Source: Isoetes taiwanensis | Taxonomy: Eukaryota; Streptophyta; Lycopodiopsida; Isoetales; Isoetaceae | Length of the DNA: 64,000 bases | Assembly: GCA_021234155.1 (NCBI GenBank) | Contig: JAJEKV010000240.1 | Coordinates: 370,001-434,000, forward strand | Direction of reading: 5' to 3' | Notes under the pieces: model-generated | What the model was told of the DNA's origin: nothing | The model's database searches: none | What the model saw: only the letters and a program-made list of their open reading frames with translations | Shown here: positions 10,601 through 21,930 of the stretch, one piece after another | How the letters are laid out: every line of letters starts with the position of its first letter | How positions within the stretch are numbered: the first letter of the stretch is position 1 | Translations under genes and position numbers: made by a program

Positions 10601-12444
10601 GGTTAGGGAGTTTGTCCCTTAAAAATCCACCCACTTCTCTTAAAGTCCAGTAATCTAAAAAACAATTCGACAATTTTCCGACAAGAGAATAAAGAATTTC
10701 TGGTAAATTATCTTCTGCAATTGTTGAAAGGGGCAGGTAATAAGATTGTGGATGGTCTTAACATGTATGAGTATGCCAAAATTGCACAATGCTTATGTCA
10801 GCATATGTGGTTTGAGTTTTCAATGGTGTAGTTTTTTTCTGTCGTTTTTTTCTTCGTGGGAGCACTTGGTTGGCTTTTTTTTCCCTTTTATGGAAGAATG
10901 GGCGCGTGCCAGTGGCGCACATGGGCATGACAGATTCGTAGAGCGAAGCAGGGCTCTGTTGGATTTGCAGGGCAAAGCAAAGGGAAGCAGGCGGACATGG
11001 TCTTTTGTCTAATTTGCATGTTGAAGCAGAGTGATTTGTTGGCATTGCAGACGAATTAGGCCATTCTTCCAGATTTGTATGCTGAAGCAAGTGTATGAAG
11101 CAAGGCGATGTCCGACATGTGATTTCAAGGAAGAACCAAATAGAAGTGCCTTGGATCCTTCATATCCTGCTTTTCTTTCGTCGTCCTGCTTTTGGTTATG
11201 CTCTGTTTGAATTCTTTACGGCAAATGCAGGAGTTTCGACAGGCTTAAATTTGGGCTCTTTTAGCAGATTGCTAGGCTGGGTTTGAGAGCCATGTTCCAC
11301 TGTAAACCGTTTCTTTGTTTGTTTCTGGCAGCATTGTTGTGTTTCATATCATTGTCAAGTTTAATGCAACGACTTTTTGTAGTATTTGATTCAGAAATAT
11401 GTATATTGTGGAACCGATTTAACTCGATGGGGTTCAAATCCCCATTCAAATCTGTCTTACTCTAGGCCAAGGGTTAGTTTCTATAATTGACTGCATTGTT
11501 GACTTCATCCTATGGTTTCTAAATCATAGGGTGACATGGAAAAGCTGGTTTGACCCCACCTTGTTTGGATCTACGGCTGGGCCTTGAGAAGAGGGTATAT
11601 TCTTTGGTATATTCTCTGGATCAATGGTCCGGATGCAACAAGTACAGACTACAAAAACAACTAACATATATTTTTTCCTCTAACCTCAAATACCAAACAA
11701 CATTTGTACTTGTTAGACATATTGGTATTTTAGAGTCCTGTGCATCTGGATGGTAGAGTAAGAAATAGGCTACTACTAGTATGATGTGATATTTATGGAG
11801 GTAGTGGGAACAAACTGGCACGACTTGCAGTCCATTATTACGTAAATGTAAGGCATCTACAATTACTGCCACGATCTGCCAATGGCGTGATGCCTTGTGG
11901 CATGATTCTTTCCAAGATTGTTAACCACGATCTTGTCCATCTGCGACAAAAATTTTACGATGTCGTTCTATTGTGGCAAGAAATTTGCGACGATTTAGCG
12001 GTTTTACCCCTGATTCTTTTGCTTGCCAATTTGACCCGTAGATACCTTACATTCACGTTGCATGAATGACCATCTGCCTTGAATTCCGACGAGAAAGCTG
12101 GCCGATGCATGCGGAGGCTTGCGTGACTCGCCGGAATTCAAGGCAGAGGGGCATTCTTGTATACATACATACCTACCTTGTATGATCCTTATACCTTGTA
12201 TACATACATAACTTGTATGATCCTTATTTAATTTGGGAAACATGCATAGATGTGATGTAATGGCAGGGTGCTGATATGGAGCGTCCACAATTAAATTCCG
12301 CAGTACGATATTAAACACGCAAGATCTTCTCATTTATGATTCAATCCGGTAAGGCACTACTTATTGGAGACTGAGAAGGCTCTTTTGGCAACGGTGTGGT
12401 GGTGCGGCTTGCTCGTAGTACAGAAAGATGGGGTTCGATTTTAG
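10601..12444. other. Non-genic stretch
   Basis: No gene supported. It holds a tRNA T-arm-like sequence (ggggttcaaatcccc, 11429-11443), an inverted repeat at 12,074-12,146 and a short tandem repeat at 12,158-12,229 (ttgtatacatacata plus cttgtatgatccttat, twice). Confidence 0.5.
12074..12146. repeat. 20-bp inverted repeat (hairpin)
   Basis: ctgccttgaattccgacgag at 12,074-12,093 pairs with 12,127-12,146 with a single mismatch, leaving a loop of 33 nt that contains gatgcatgc. It may be the relic of a foldback element. Confidence 0.8.
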
Positions 12445-13308
12445 TTCGTGCTTATTAAACATTATGGCTTCGGAATTACAGGTCAGGACAAGGAAAGCCT
12501 TGTTGCAATTCATGAGAAAGCCTTTGCGGAATTATGGAATGCTTCCCAAAGTGCCCCCCATATGATTTGTTTTACTGAGCCCTCTATTCCGACGCCTTTG
12601 GCCCCTCATCTGTCGCTCCTTCGTCCTGTCTCCCTTTCAGAGCTTCAAATCGGCACCATCCACAAAAACCGAGTATTGTTTGGCACTCTGTGCGTCCATC
12701 CCTTCAAAGTGAACGCAGTCAATACAGTAATCGAAGATTTGCATGGTAAGGCATGCCGGGTTTTTATTTATAACGTTGAAGAATCAGACATGGCGACAAA
12801 ATATCCCAGTGGTCTCAGGGTTGCTATCCGAGAACCCTTTTTCAAAGTCGGGAGCGATGGCAGCCACATTTTACGCGTTAACGAGCCTAGAAATATCGAC
12901 GCTGTTACTGAATTTCCAACCGAATTTGACCCCAGTTTTTTGAAGGCAGAGGGCAATCGGCTGTTTCGTGCTAAGAATTGGGACGATGCTGTGCATCATT
13001 ATACGTTGTGCCTTGCAGCTTGCAAATTACCGCAGCACAGAGAAATTGTATTGGCTTGTCTGTCGAACAGATCAGAAGCTTTGATCAGACTGCAGGCCTT
13101 TGGCAGAGCATTGGAGGACGCAAATAAAGCCCTTGAGATCGATCCTTCTCATTTGAAGAGCCTGTACCGGAAAGCCCGAGCCCTTGCCCAACTCAAACAA
13201 TGCGACGTTGCTTGCAGGGTTCTTGAGGATGCAATTACGCAATATCCTGGAGAAAAGCAGCTTGTGGATGCTTTAAAGCAGATCGTCTTATCCGACAAAC
13301 AGATTTAA
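12445..13308 (+). CDS. TPR protein, C-terminal part (TPR/SET-family-like, no SET domain)
   Basis: One open frame of about 287 codons ending at TAA 13306-13308. The frame opens just after ttcgattttag, which is an in-frame stop and also a plausible splice acceptor, so this is probably the last exon of a longer gene; the first internal ATG is at 12,562. The N-terminal half (IGTIHKNRVLFGTLC, GLRVAIREPFFKVGSDG) resembles the segment before the TPRs in plant TPR/SET-domain (SMYD-related) proteins. From about residue 165 there are two to three TPRs (LKAEGNRLFRAKNWDDAVHH, CLSNRSEALIRLQAFGRALE, HLKSLYRKARALAQLKQ). TPRs bind partner peptides. The protein stops after the TPRs, without the SET domain that follows in the relatives I recall, so it may be a truncated or retroposed copy. 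No frameshift or internal stop. Confidence 0.75.
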   Translation, partial: FVLIKHYGFGITGQDKESLVAIHEKAFAELWNASQSAPHMICFTEPSIPTPLAPHLSLLRPVSLSELQIGTIHKNRVLFGTLCVHPFKVNAVNTVIEDLHGKACRVFIYNVEESDMATKYPSGLRVAIREPFFKVGSDGSHILRVNEPRNIDAVTEFPTEFDPSFLKAEGNRLFRAKNWDDAVHHYTLCLAACKLPQHREIVLACLSNRSEALIRLQAFGRALEDANKALEIDPSHLKSLYRKARALAQLKQCDVACRVLEDAITQYPGEKQLVDALKQIVLSDKQI

Positions 13309-13365
13309 GTTTCAATCAGTTTCAGATAACAATTTTTGCATACTCCTTTAAGCAAATAGTAAGCT

Positions 13366-13464
13366 TTTTTGTACTTTACATATATGTCAAGGAATACGAG
13401 ACTAATTATGTATGATTTTTGTACTTTACGTATATGTCAAGGAATACGAGACTAATTATGTATG
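13366..13464. repeat. Tandem duplication, 50-bp unit, just after the TPR gene
   Basis: gtactttac.tatatgtcaa through actaattatgtatg occurs at 13,371 and again at 13,421 with a single difference. It lies in the expected 3' UTR of the TPR gene. Confidence 0.9.
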
Positions 13465-13689
13465 GGTTCATGGTATTTGGGATGCCATTCTGGCATGTAC
13501 CGGTGGGGTCCCGCGACCGGCGTTAGCCGGGAGCGGGTCACCGGTATTTGGGGAGCGATTTTTTCTCCCCCCCTTTGGCGACCAGTCGATTTCAGGCTGT
13601 GGTAGTGATGGCGTCAAGCAAGATCATGCAGCAACTAGATTTTTGAGCTCCAGCAGCGACGGCGCTAAGCAGGATGTCGCCACTGAAGC

Positions 13690-13975
13690 TGTGGCCGTCT
13701 GAAGCTTTGGTAAAAGCTCAAGTCTAGAAGCTATGGCCGTCTGAACCTCCAGTAAAGCTTAGGTCTAGAAGCTATGGCCATTTGAAGCTCCGGTAAAGCT
13801 CAGGTCTTTTGTAGATTTTCGTTCTGAAGCTCGGGTAAAGCTCTGTTTTTTGAAGCTCCGTTTTATGAATTTATGTAAAGCTCTGTTATCTGAAGCTTTG
13901 TTTTCTGAAATTCCGTTTTATGGAGCTCTATGAAGCTCCGGTGAAGCTCTGTTTTCTGAAGCTTATGCCTGTACT
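13690..13975. repeat. Degenerate GAAGCTC/AAAGCTC minisatellite
   Basis: About ten diverged copies of a unit like gaagctccggtaaagctc, with longer 40-50 nt periods (tctagaagctatggcc repeated). Adjacent 13,500-13,690 is GC-richer and holds accggcgttagccgggagcg. No coding function supported. Confidence 0.75.
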
Positions 13976-15131
13976 GTGTTGTATTGCAAGCCATACAAGC
14001 CTTCCCTCTACTTTCTCTTCTCCGACAGCCATGCAAGCTAAGGCACAGGAGGATGTGACCGTCGGAGGATCTGCCTGGCACAGACGCTATGGCAAGAAAC
14101 AGAAAAGATTACAGAAACAGGGGATTGTTAACCGGTTAGAAACTGGAGATGCGGAATGGTAGACTCAACTACCATTCTGCAATGGAATCCTCTGCCACAT
14201 GGCAGCACGAAATTAACCCAAAGCAAAAAATCGTGACCCAAATACTATATTGTATGATACAGTGTACATCAAGTAAGTTTACATGGTTCGGAATCGTTGC
14301 AGACTAGACCACAAAGTAACAGTTATAGCTACACTTTCATAGTCTAGGTTAGGATTACTTTTGCTGAACGGGGGGGCTTTGGAAGAAGAATTTTTCGCCC
14401 ATCAAAAATGTGGCTTTAAAATTTTCTGGCGGCTGCCAGCTGAACTCGAAAATTCTTCGACGAAAAAAATTTGGCGTAAAATTTGCCCACGATTTCCTTT
14501 TTCCAACAAGTTTTTGGCGGGATCTTCACTGGCGGCTTAATCTAGGAGAGCACCGCTTAGCAGGGGAATGCGACCACAAGATGAAGTCAACCGGAGATCG
14601 ACTCAAAATTTTTGGAAGAAAGAAACTCTTGTTTGGGGGCGAAATTTCACGCCCCTTTTTTTTCGTAACTTAGATTCTATTGACTCATGCATGATCACGG
14701 ATTTTATTTTGATATCAAACTCTCTACATTGGTTTATCTTGTACTTCTGTCTCCACGTTCATATCATTTTGTACATGCCATTAGAAACTCAAATGTGATA
14801 CATGACACAATTTGCATCACTTCTATTGTACTTGCCAAGCCATTTATAGCAAATCAGAATAAATTTAAGTAACAATAACTTTATCTGGGCGGCCAAGGCC
14901 AATTTTCTCTTTACCAACTTGATGTTGATGGTTGTAGAAGGTCCTCGAGTCACTCTTCAACTCAATTCAATTTAGCTTCCTTAATTCATTTTCGCTTATA
15001 TCCAATATTTGATTTAATGGTTCCTTGCTTAGTAATGAATATGTGCCAGTTCAAAACAATGCAAAATAAGTTTTAAAACATGCGAGATTTAACCTATGAT
15101 TATCCACAAAAAAAGATACCTTGTACTCAAC
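13976..15131. other. Non-genic stretch
   Basis: No gene supported. The part 14,390-14,660 repeatedly contains short aaaattt/ggcg phrases (aaaattttctggcggc, aatttggcgtaaaattt, gggcgaaatttcacgcccc), perhaps a decayed element. Confidence 0.45.
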
Positions 15132-15149
15132 ACTTCTTTTGTGATATAG

Positions 15150-15679
15150 GAAGGAAAATTGCCCCAAAGAGACAGCGATACCTCGACACTCCACAACAAA
15201 CTCACAGAAAAACTGCAGCTCTACTGCTGTACAAACCGACCATCACCATCTACAACACCCAAAAAGTCCCACCAAATGGCAAACTTCCGCTCTACTACTC
15301 CCGGGAACACCTAAAAGCTTTGAAATAGCTTGTACCTGAGTCGAGGAATCAGAGAGGCTGCAGGCTGCTGAATCCCCTGAAAGATCCACAACCGCTGCCG
15401 CTTCCAAATCAGCCACACCAACCAAGCCCACGCGACGGATGCGAGGGCTTGCCGCAAGAGCGGCCAAGCACCCGGATACACATGAAGCAAAGAATCTTTG
15501 GCTAGTCAATCTCACCTGAAACAGAGCCCTAACCCAATCCCAGGCAGCCTGCAAGTGAGGGCATAAAACTAGACAATGCTCCACAGTCTCACGATGAATG
15601 CTCCACAGTCTCCGCAGTTCTCCTTCCTCCTCACTTGCTTTGTAACATTACCATTCTTTTAATATATTGATGACACAGT

Positions 15680-15710
<31 letters not shown>
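15150..15710 (+). mobile_element. LINE insertion with inverted 5' part, 18-bp target duplication
   Basis: The insertion is bounded by a perfect 18-bp duplication, acttcttttgtgatatag, at 15,132-15,149 and 15,711-15,728. It ends on the plus strand with an A-tail (15,684-15,710). However, the coding part lies on the opposite strand: minus 15,584-15,243 reads the LINE zinc-binding region (EHCLVLCPHLQAAWDWVRAL). The two pieces meet near 15,590-15,605, where the phrase 'ctccacagtctc' is duplicated. This is the arrangement expected of twin-primed LINE insertion, in which the 5' segment is inverted relative to the 3' tail. Confidence 0.8.
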
Positions 15711-15712
<2 letters not shown>

Positions 15713-15728
15713 TTCTTTTGTGATATAG

Positions 15729-16595
15729 ACTTACCTACTACTTAGTTTTAGGTAAGAAAAGCCTGCTAGAAGTAAAACAAAATTATTTTTCAATGGAGCT
15801 CTTGTTATGCCGGTTGCCCTAGCATACTTTTGACTGGCCCAATTCTGCTGGGTTCTACTGCCCCAAAATTTTGACTGAACCCAACAGAACCTAGCTTGGA
15901 GATTTTAGACTGCCTCAGCTCTGCTGAGCCCCTTTTTTCTTGTTCATTATTCCTAGCTTCTGCTTATAGAGCACATAAAAGTGCTTTTTCCAATTGCTAA
16001 AAGTAAGCATATTCGGTTTTCTGTAACTTTTAAAGATCATGGATTGAAACATGGCACCAAATATGAGCTCTTATCTAAGAGCTTCTCGCATAATAGCTCC
16101 CGTACAAAAAACAACAGATAATCTGTATGTGCTTGTCTGCACTCTATTAGCCCAGAAATTTTGCTATTTCTTAGACCAACCAAGCCAAGAATAAAGACTG
16201 GCTTTGTCTGTCATCATTGTTGATTCTTTGCTGGCATGGAAGAAGCTCCAATAAAACCTTTATTATGAAAATCCATATCAAATACTTTTGGATGCAAGAA
16301 GAGGCATCTGATCCCACTCTGGTACCAAATTATTCTTGCTTCATCATATTTGTCAAACAAATAGGTTATTATGTCTGCTAGAAAGTCAAGATGCCCTGCT
16401 AGTTTTAGAGTAGCTAAAGCTGACTCGATAAGCATGGTTAAATACTAACAATTTGCTGGTAAGTGTGAATGATTTGCTAGAGAGATGAATTTGCAAACTG
16501 TTCATTGAAGGGGAAAAAAAAAAACTTGTAACAAGGTTGCATATTAAACGGGAGTGTTGTAGCATTCTCCTTTGAAGATTCCTTCTATTTTGCCC
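15729..16595. other. Non-genic stretch
   Basis: No gene supported. Around 15,830-15,930 short imperfect inverted phrases occur (ttctgctgggttctactg against aacccaacagaacctag). Confidence 0.45.
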
Positions 16596-16690
16596 TTTTG
16601 GGACATGGTCTAGTGGCAGGACCTTCAACCGCTACACTCGAGGTCACGGGTTCAAACCTGGCCAATATTGGCTTGTGAATAATGAATTAC
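16596..16690 (+). repeat. tRNA-derived SINE head
   Basis: tggtctagtggc (A box, 16,607-16,618) and gggttcaaacc (B box, 16,648-16,658) lie about 30 nt apart, as in a tRNA, and the first half resembles plant tRNA-Gly. The anticodon arm is disturbed, so this is a SINE head or tRNA pseudogene rather than a working tRNA. The SINE body and tail to the right cannot be delimited. Confidence 0.55.
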
Positions 16691-18230
16691 TTAATCAAGG
16701 CTCCAGGTCTACAAAGAGCTTTTGCCATGTGTCCGAAGTATGAAGGTAATTTCGATGCCACTATATCAGAAACTTTGAAGCTAAGAAGGAATTTTGTTTA
16801 TTCTTGAATGAGGAATGTATACTTTGCATGAGAAATCTTGATGCTATAAAGATAAGCTCTCATTCTATATTGTTTATGGTTTGAATATGGGGTTGATAGG
16901 CATATGGTGCTACAGACTAGATTGGTGAAGGTCTAAATTTGCATGTAATGTATTTATAATAGTAGCTCGGGTCAACCTTGGGTTATCTTGTACTTAATTA
17001 AAGTTAACATGAATCAAATATTTACTATTTTTCCCAAGATAGCCTATTAAACTACTTTGGTTCGGTGGTTGAGACTCCAAAACTAGGCGGCTATAAATTA
17101 TTTGCCAAGGCACGAGGATCGGCTATTGTATTTTATTGTAAACTTATCATTTATGTTAATATAACCTGGCATTAGAACCCTCAAATATTTAAATTTAGGT
17201 TACCTTGTATTATTGGCCTATATTGCAATACATGATGGTTAATGGACTAGCTTATTGGGCCATTAAAATGGCTTTCTATTCATATTAACTTAGCTTGCAA
17301 GAAAGTTTTAAAAAAGCTCTTACAACATGAGCTCTCTCAGTTTATCATCGAGTTAAGGCGAACCCCATTTGCATCAACATTGGAAGTGGTGGCTTTTGGT
17401 TCTGGAAGCCATTGTGCATTAATCCTGGTAATGTGAGTTGCATGTGTGGCATTCTTGTCTTGACGAAGAGATGATGTTTGTCACATGTCCGATACAGGGA
17501 AAATTTTACGGGACCTATAATTTTGTATAAGTATAATGAATTGGCCATTCCTTGTAAAATATGCCCCCAAAAGTGTAGCATGAACTGGCCATTTTTTCCA
17601 TTTTTTTCTAATGTGATGCAACCCAATTGGCGATTTTCGAACCAAATATCTAATAATGTGTAACTCAAATGGCGATTTTTAGCTAGTTTCTTATTAAATA
17701 TAGAACTAGTTGTCGAAACATAAAGAAGTCGCTACCCTATATAAATGTGTTTAAGTTACATGTTGTATAAATTTGTATTCATACCCTATGTATTTCAATA
17801 ATGCACAGATTGCTGATAGGGAGAATTGAAAACCGGATGCCAAAGCCTTCATAAAGAGGATTGAAAAGTGCCTCGACATTTGATTTTTCAAAAGAGCGGG
17901 ATTATTCTTAGTGGTAGATATATTTAGAAATAAAAATTTCTAATAATGTTGGCCTCCCCATAAGTGACGAATTTATGAGGGGGTCCCTTAATGAATTAAG
18001 ATTTGGCGAACTTAAGGCATTACAGGATTTGGCCAAGTGGCCTAAATGGCCATTCCATAACCATATCTAGTTCTCACTTGGGAATGAATTGGCCCCAAAG
18101 TCGATACCACTCCAATTAGCAAACATCTAATTGGCCATTCTAATGTCGTAATAGGCAATAAAGTGCCACGAAATGGCGAATTTGTAGGTAGTTCGTAGGT
18201 AAGGCACCCTACTCAAGCCGGCCGTCGCAT
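16691..18230. other. Non-genic stretch
   Basis: No gene supported. AT-rich. Between 17,520 and 18,200 the phrases aattggccatt and atggcgatttt recur, which suggests an old, diverged tandem or palindromic repeat. Confidence 0.45.
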
Positions 18231-18288
18231 TTTGCCTGAACCTGTAATTTGTGGCCAAATTTGCCTGAACCTGTAATTTGTGGCCAAA
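18231..18288. repeat. Tandem repeat, 29-bp unit, two identical copies
   Basis: tttgcctgaacctgtaattt plus gtggccaaa is repeated without change at 18,231 and 18,260. A (TTC)n microsatellite follows at 18,361-18,380. Confidence 0.92.
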
Positions 18289-18867
18289 TGGTCCGCTGGG
18301 GCCACTAAAATTTTCGCTGGTCTGATAGGACGCTGCCTTGTGGCGTGACGTTCAAATATCTTCTTCTTCTTCTTCTTCTTATAGGTCCAGATGGTTTTCC
18401 ATGTCAGTACCTGGAATTAACAGCAAATAACAAAAACTACAAAATAAACAGTATTTTTGCATGATGCAATGTAGAGTTATAAAGTTGTGAAATGTAATTC
18501 CCATAATCTCATTTCCTTTTGTAGTAATGTTGTGAATATGTTGTGATACAGACATTAATCAACCCCAACAGCAAGAAAAAGACCTTAAATCACCAAATCT
18601 GATCCCCACGCTTTGTCAGATATGAGAATGCACATAAACATACTTTTTGATGTGCATTAGCTGTTAATTAGCTTCATATTTGAACAAGATTTGACATGTT
18701 ACCTTCATATTTAAGCAAGATTTGGCATGCTGGAGGGCTTTTTGAACACAAGGTGTGGTGCAGGTGATTCAAAATATAGCTCCCAATTTGTATTCCAGAA
18801 TAGTGTAAGAATGCAAGGTCCTATTCTGGAATAGCATAAGAATGCACGGACAACTGATAATCCTATT

Positions 18868-19690
18868 ATTGGAAAAAAATAGTGGCTATTAATAGCCAAA
18901 TGGCAATTTTTTAGGGGGTCTAGACAATTTTTGCGGCGAATTTTATGAAGGGGGTATCTTTTAAAAAAATAAAAAATAGCCATAGTTAAAACAAGTACTC
19001 CATTATTTTTCTAGGATTAGCCAAACTATTTTTCCCATTTAAAGGGATTAGCCTTTCTTTATATTACAATATTTATATATTAAATCATTGATAGCCAAAT
19101 GAAAATAAATTCTTATTATAGAATTTTACACATCCCCACCTACCATCATCAGTGAATCTTCATATACATATACCACATATACTACATATGCATCTACCCC
19201 ACACACATATACCACATATGCATCTTCAAAAAGGAATTGTAAGAGATGACCAATATCCCTCTAGATGCCCGAGTTGATTGCATAACGTATTCCTTCAAGG
19301 TTTAGAGATAAGTGCAATTTGATCACAATATCTAGAAGGTGTTGTTGCATTAAATGTAGTTCAGACTATGGATGTTATAAGCTATGTTGTGAGCTTCTGT
19401 TCAAGTTTTTTTAATATTATTGTATGTTCCTTGATTGTTGATTATTATTTGTAATTGCAGTACAATATATCTAAAGTTACAAAATTTAATTTATATTTTT
19501 TGTTTCAGTTAGAAAAAATAGCTAAGTAAAGGTTTATAGTACATAATTTAAAAGTTTCGCCACATATAAATGTAATAATAATAATAACTTTAGCCAAATG
19601 TATATTCATAAAATATTGTAAAATTTTGAAAAATAGCCTAACTATTTTTTATAAAAAAATATATAGTAGGCTTAATTTTTTTCCTGATCC
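18868..19690. mobile_element. AT-rich insertion-like block with inverted ends
   Basis: Left end ttggaaaaaaatagtggcta and right end agtaggcttaatttttttcc are imperfect inverted repeats. Inside, tagccaaa/tagcca recurs many times. The flanks resemble each other (attctggaatagcataag before, cctattccagaatacgcaa after; agatttggcatgct near 18,719 and 19,743), consistent with an insertion into a duplicated sequence. Superfamily unknown; borders are approximate. Confidence 0.4.
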
Positions 19691-20061
19691 TATTCCAGAA
19701 TACGCAAAAATTTTGAAAACACTGATTAGGATCTTCTCTAGATAGATTTGGCATGCTCTGGTGCTTTATTTCTTCTTCAAACTAGAAAGCTCTATGTTTA
19801 CTTCTTTTTCCAGACCTTCCACTCGTGTTTAGTGTTCGTAATTTAACTTGTGATCTCTTGCAACTCATGATGGCCAGAGCATGTGAAAGATCTTTGCTGC
19901 TTTGATCGGATTGAAAGTGGTATGATATCCACCATCTCTGATAGCATCATTAGCGCGATTTTGGGCATAGCCATAGCTGTATAGCCTGATTTTAGCTTGA
20001 TGCCACATAGACATAACCGCATAGGCTGATGCATATGGCGAACCCGTAATATAGCCCCTAC

Positions 20062-20905
20062 TGTGACGATTAACCATCAGGTCTGGAACATGTGATTTGG
20101 TTCCATCCAAATCATCGTGGTCTTTATCCAAATCATCGTGGTCTTTTCGGTTAGGATGCACAGCTACCACTCCAGAGGTAGTGGGTTCAAGTCTTGTTCA
20201 GACCTTAAATGTGACCGTATGATTTGGATGAAACCGACCTGATGGTTAATCATCACACTCAAGTCTGTAGCGTGTGATTTGGTTTCATCAAAATCATCGT
20301 GGCCTTTTCGGTTAGGATGCACAACTACCACTCCGAAGGTAGTGGATTCAAGTCTCGTTTAGACCCTTAAATGTGACAGTATGATTTGGATAACTCATGC
20401 CCTAGTGGTGTGGGCAACTCGTAATCGGGTTGGGGGGCTAGATGGTTGTCGTCACACTCCTTGGTTTCAATCGCTTATAGATCGATTTCGCTCCGCCCCA
20501 AATTTCTCCAGTTGCAAGCCTTCAAGGAGGGGGGCTTTGAGGGGAGGATAGTGTGACGATTAACCATCAGGTTTGGAGTGTGTCATTTGGTTTCATCCAA
20601 ATCATCGTGGCTTTTATCCAAATCATCGTGGCCTTTTTAGTTAGGATGCACAGCTACCACTTCAGAGGTAGTGGGTTCAAGTCCCTGACAATATGATTTG
20701 GTTAACCATCAGGTCTGAAGCGTGTGATTTGGTTTCATCCAAATCATCATGGCCTTTATCCAAATCATCGTGGCCTTTTCGGTTAGGATGTACAACTACC
20801 ACTCCAGAGGTAGTGGGTTCAAGTCCTGTTCAGACCCTTAAATGTGACAGTATGATTTGGATGAAACCGAATCACATGCTCCAGACTTGATGGTCAATCG
20901 TCACA
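20062..20905. mobile_element. Inverted-repeat element carrying tRNA-like modules, 5-bp target duplication
   Basis: The ends are inverted repeats of about 54 bp beginning TGTGACGATTAACCATCA on the left, with its complement ending TCACA at 20,905. A perfect 5-bp duplication CCTAC flanks it (20,057-20,061 and 20,906-20,910). Inside are four copies of a tRNA-like module (ggttaggatgcac...gggttcaagtc; B boxes near 20,182, 20,344, 20,672 and 20,814), similar to plant tRNA-Glu. Inner ends at about 20,257 and 20,552 show that smaller complete units (about 196 and 354 bp) were joined into the present composite. Another tRNA-like phrase (cctagtggtgtgggcaac) lies near 20,400. No protein is encoded. Confidence 0.8.
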
Positions 20906-21521
20906 CCTACTGCAGACGGCTATAGCCTCACCGGACAGGGCAAGATGGCCGCGAACCCCTGGGGTGGTTCTAGATCTGGAAGCTCTACTAGATCCGTAAA
21001 AGTTTTTTTGAGGCCAAGCTCTATTTTCACTTCTTCATATATTACAATATTACAATAGTCTTTGAGGCACAAAAAATCTTTATTTTCAATTAAACTTTTT
21101 TTTTCCAACTGTTGCAAAAAGATTTGCCAACATGATTTGGTACAAAATCAAGCTAAATTAATTGATAATCTAGCATACCTGCTCTATAAGTTTCAATGTA
21201 TTTGGATCTAAACATTTATTTCCGGCTTGATCTTTGACATGGAAGACTGCAAATGTGCTCTGTTAATAGAGGGCGTGTCGGATTAAAAGTAGAATCTAAT
21301 ATGCTTTGTCTTACCATCCATGAACCAGAGACCATCCGAAGATATATATACTTAAATAGATTAAGATCGGCCACAACTTCTACTACTTCTAGCAAAATGC
21401 CATGTCGGTTTACACTATCTAACTGCATTGTGCAAAAAAAAAAAAAAAAAAAAAAGAATTCAAGATCGATTGCGAAAAAATGGAAGCAGATCAAGATTCA
21501 TCAAATTCAAACCAAGGAAAG

Positions 21522-21930
21522 AATAGAATAGAATAAATTTTTTAACGTCCTGGAGACCAATAGGTCATGGGACCCATACAATGGGCTAGTACAATCATTA
21601 CTACTAGGATTAAAAAACCACTGCCTCGAAAGGTTTTTAAGGGAAAAACCTTTGCAGTAATGATGATACTAGACAAGCGGAGATAATGACTATTGAGGGC
21701 TCAGTAATTGCAGATGTTTATCTAGAACCTCAAGTATGTATAATGCCAAGTCATGCACAGATGGTGCTCTGAGAAGTTGTGGAAGCGTGGAATGGAATGC
21801 TAAGGTCAAAAAAATGATTCCGGACTATCTCAGAAGAGTATGGCAACTCAGAAGAGTATGGCTTTCATCTTCAATAACCTGTAACTGGCAACAGAGGATT
21901 CAAACTGAAGGAAGACAGAGCTGTCGGAGA
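21522..21930 (-). mobile_element. LINE fragment of a second family (TTCTA-type tail), minus strand
   Basis: Minus-strand reading matches the element at 30,704-31,230 (IEDESHTLL, then the long 3' UTR including ggtcccatgacctattgg and ggacgttaaaaaattt). It ends not in poly(A) but in ATTCT repeats (gaatagaatagaataa at 21,520-21,535). It lies in intron 2 of the ACR pseudogene, same strand, with its 5' end close to exon 2. Confidence 0.8.

Noticed and set aside
11429-11443. A tRNA gene around the T-arm-like sequence
   Set aside because: No A box, acceptor stem or anticodon arm is present; the same holds at 26,214.
21434-21455. A-run that looks like the tail of a plus-strand retroposon
   Set aside because: On the minus strand it is the pyrimidine tract of the acceptor of ACR exon 3 (T-run then gcacaatgcag), and no element precedes it.
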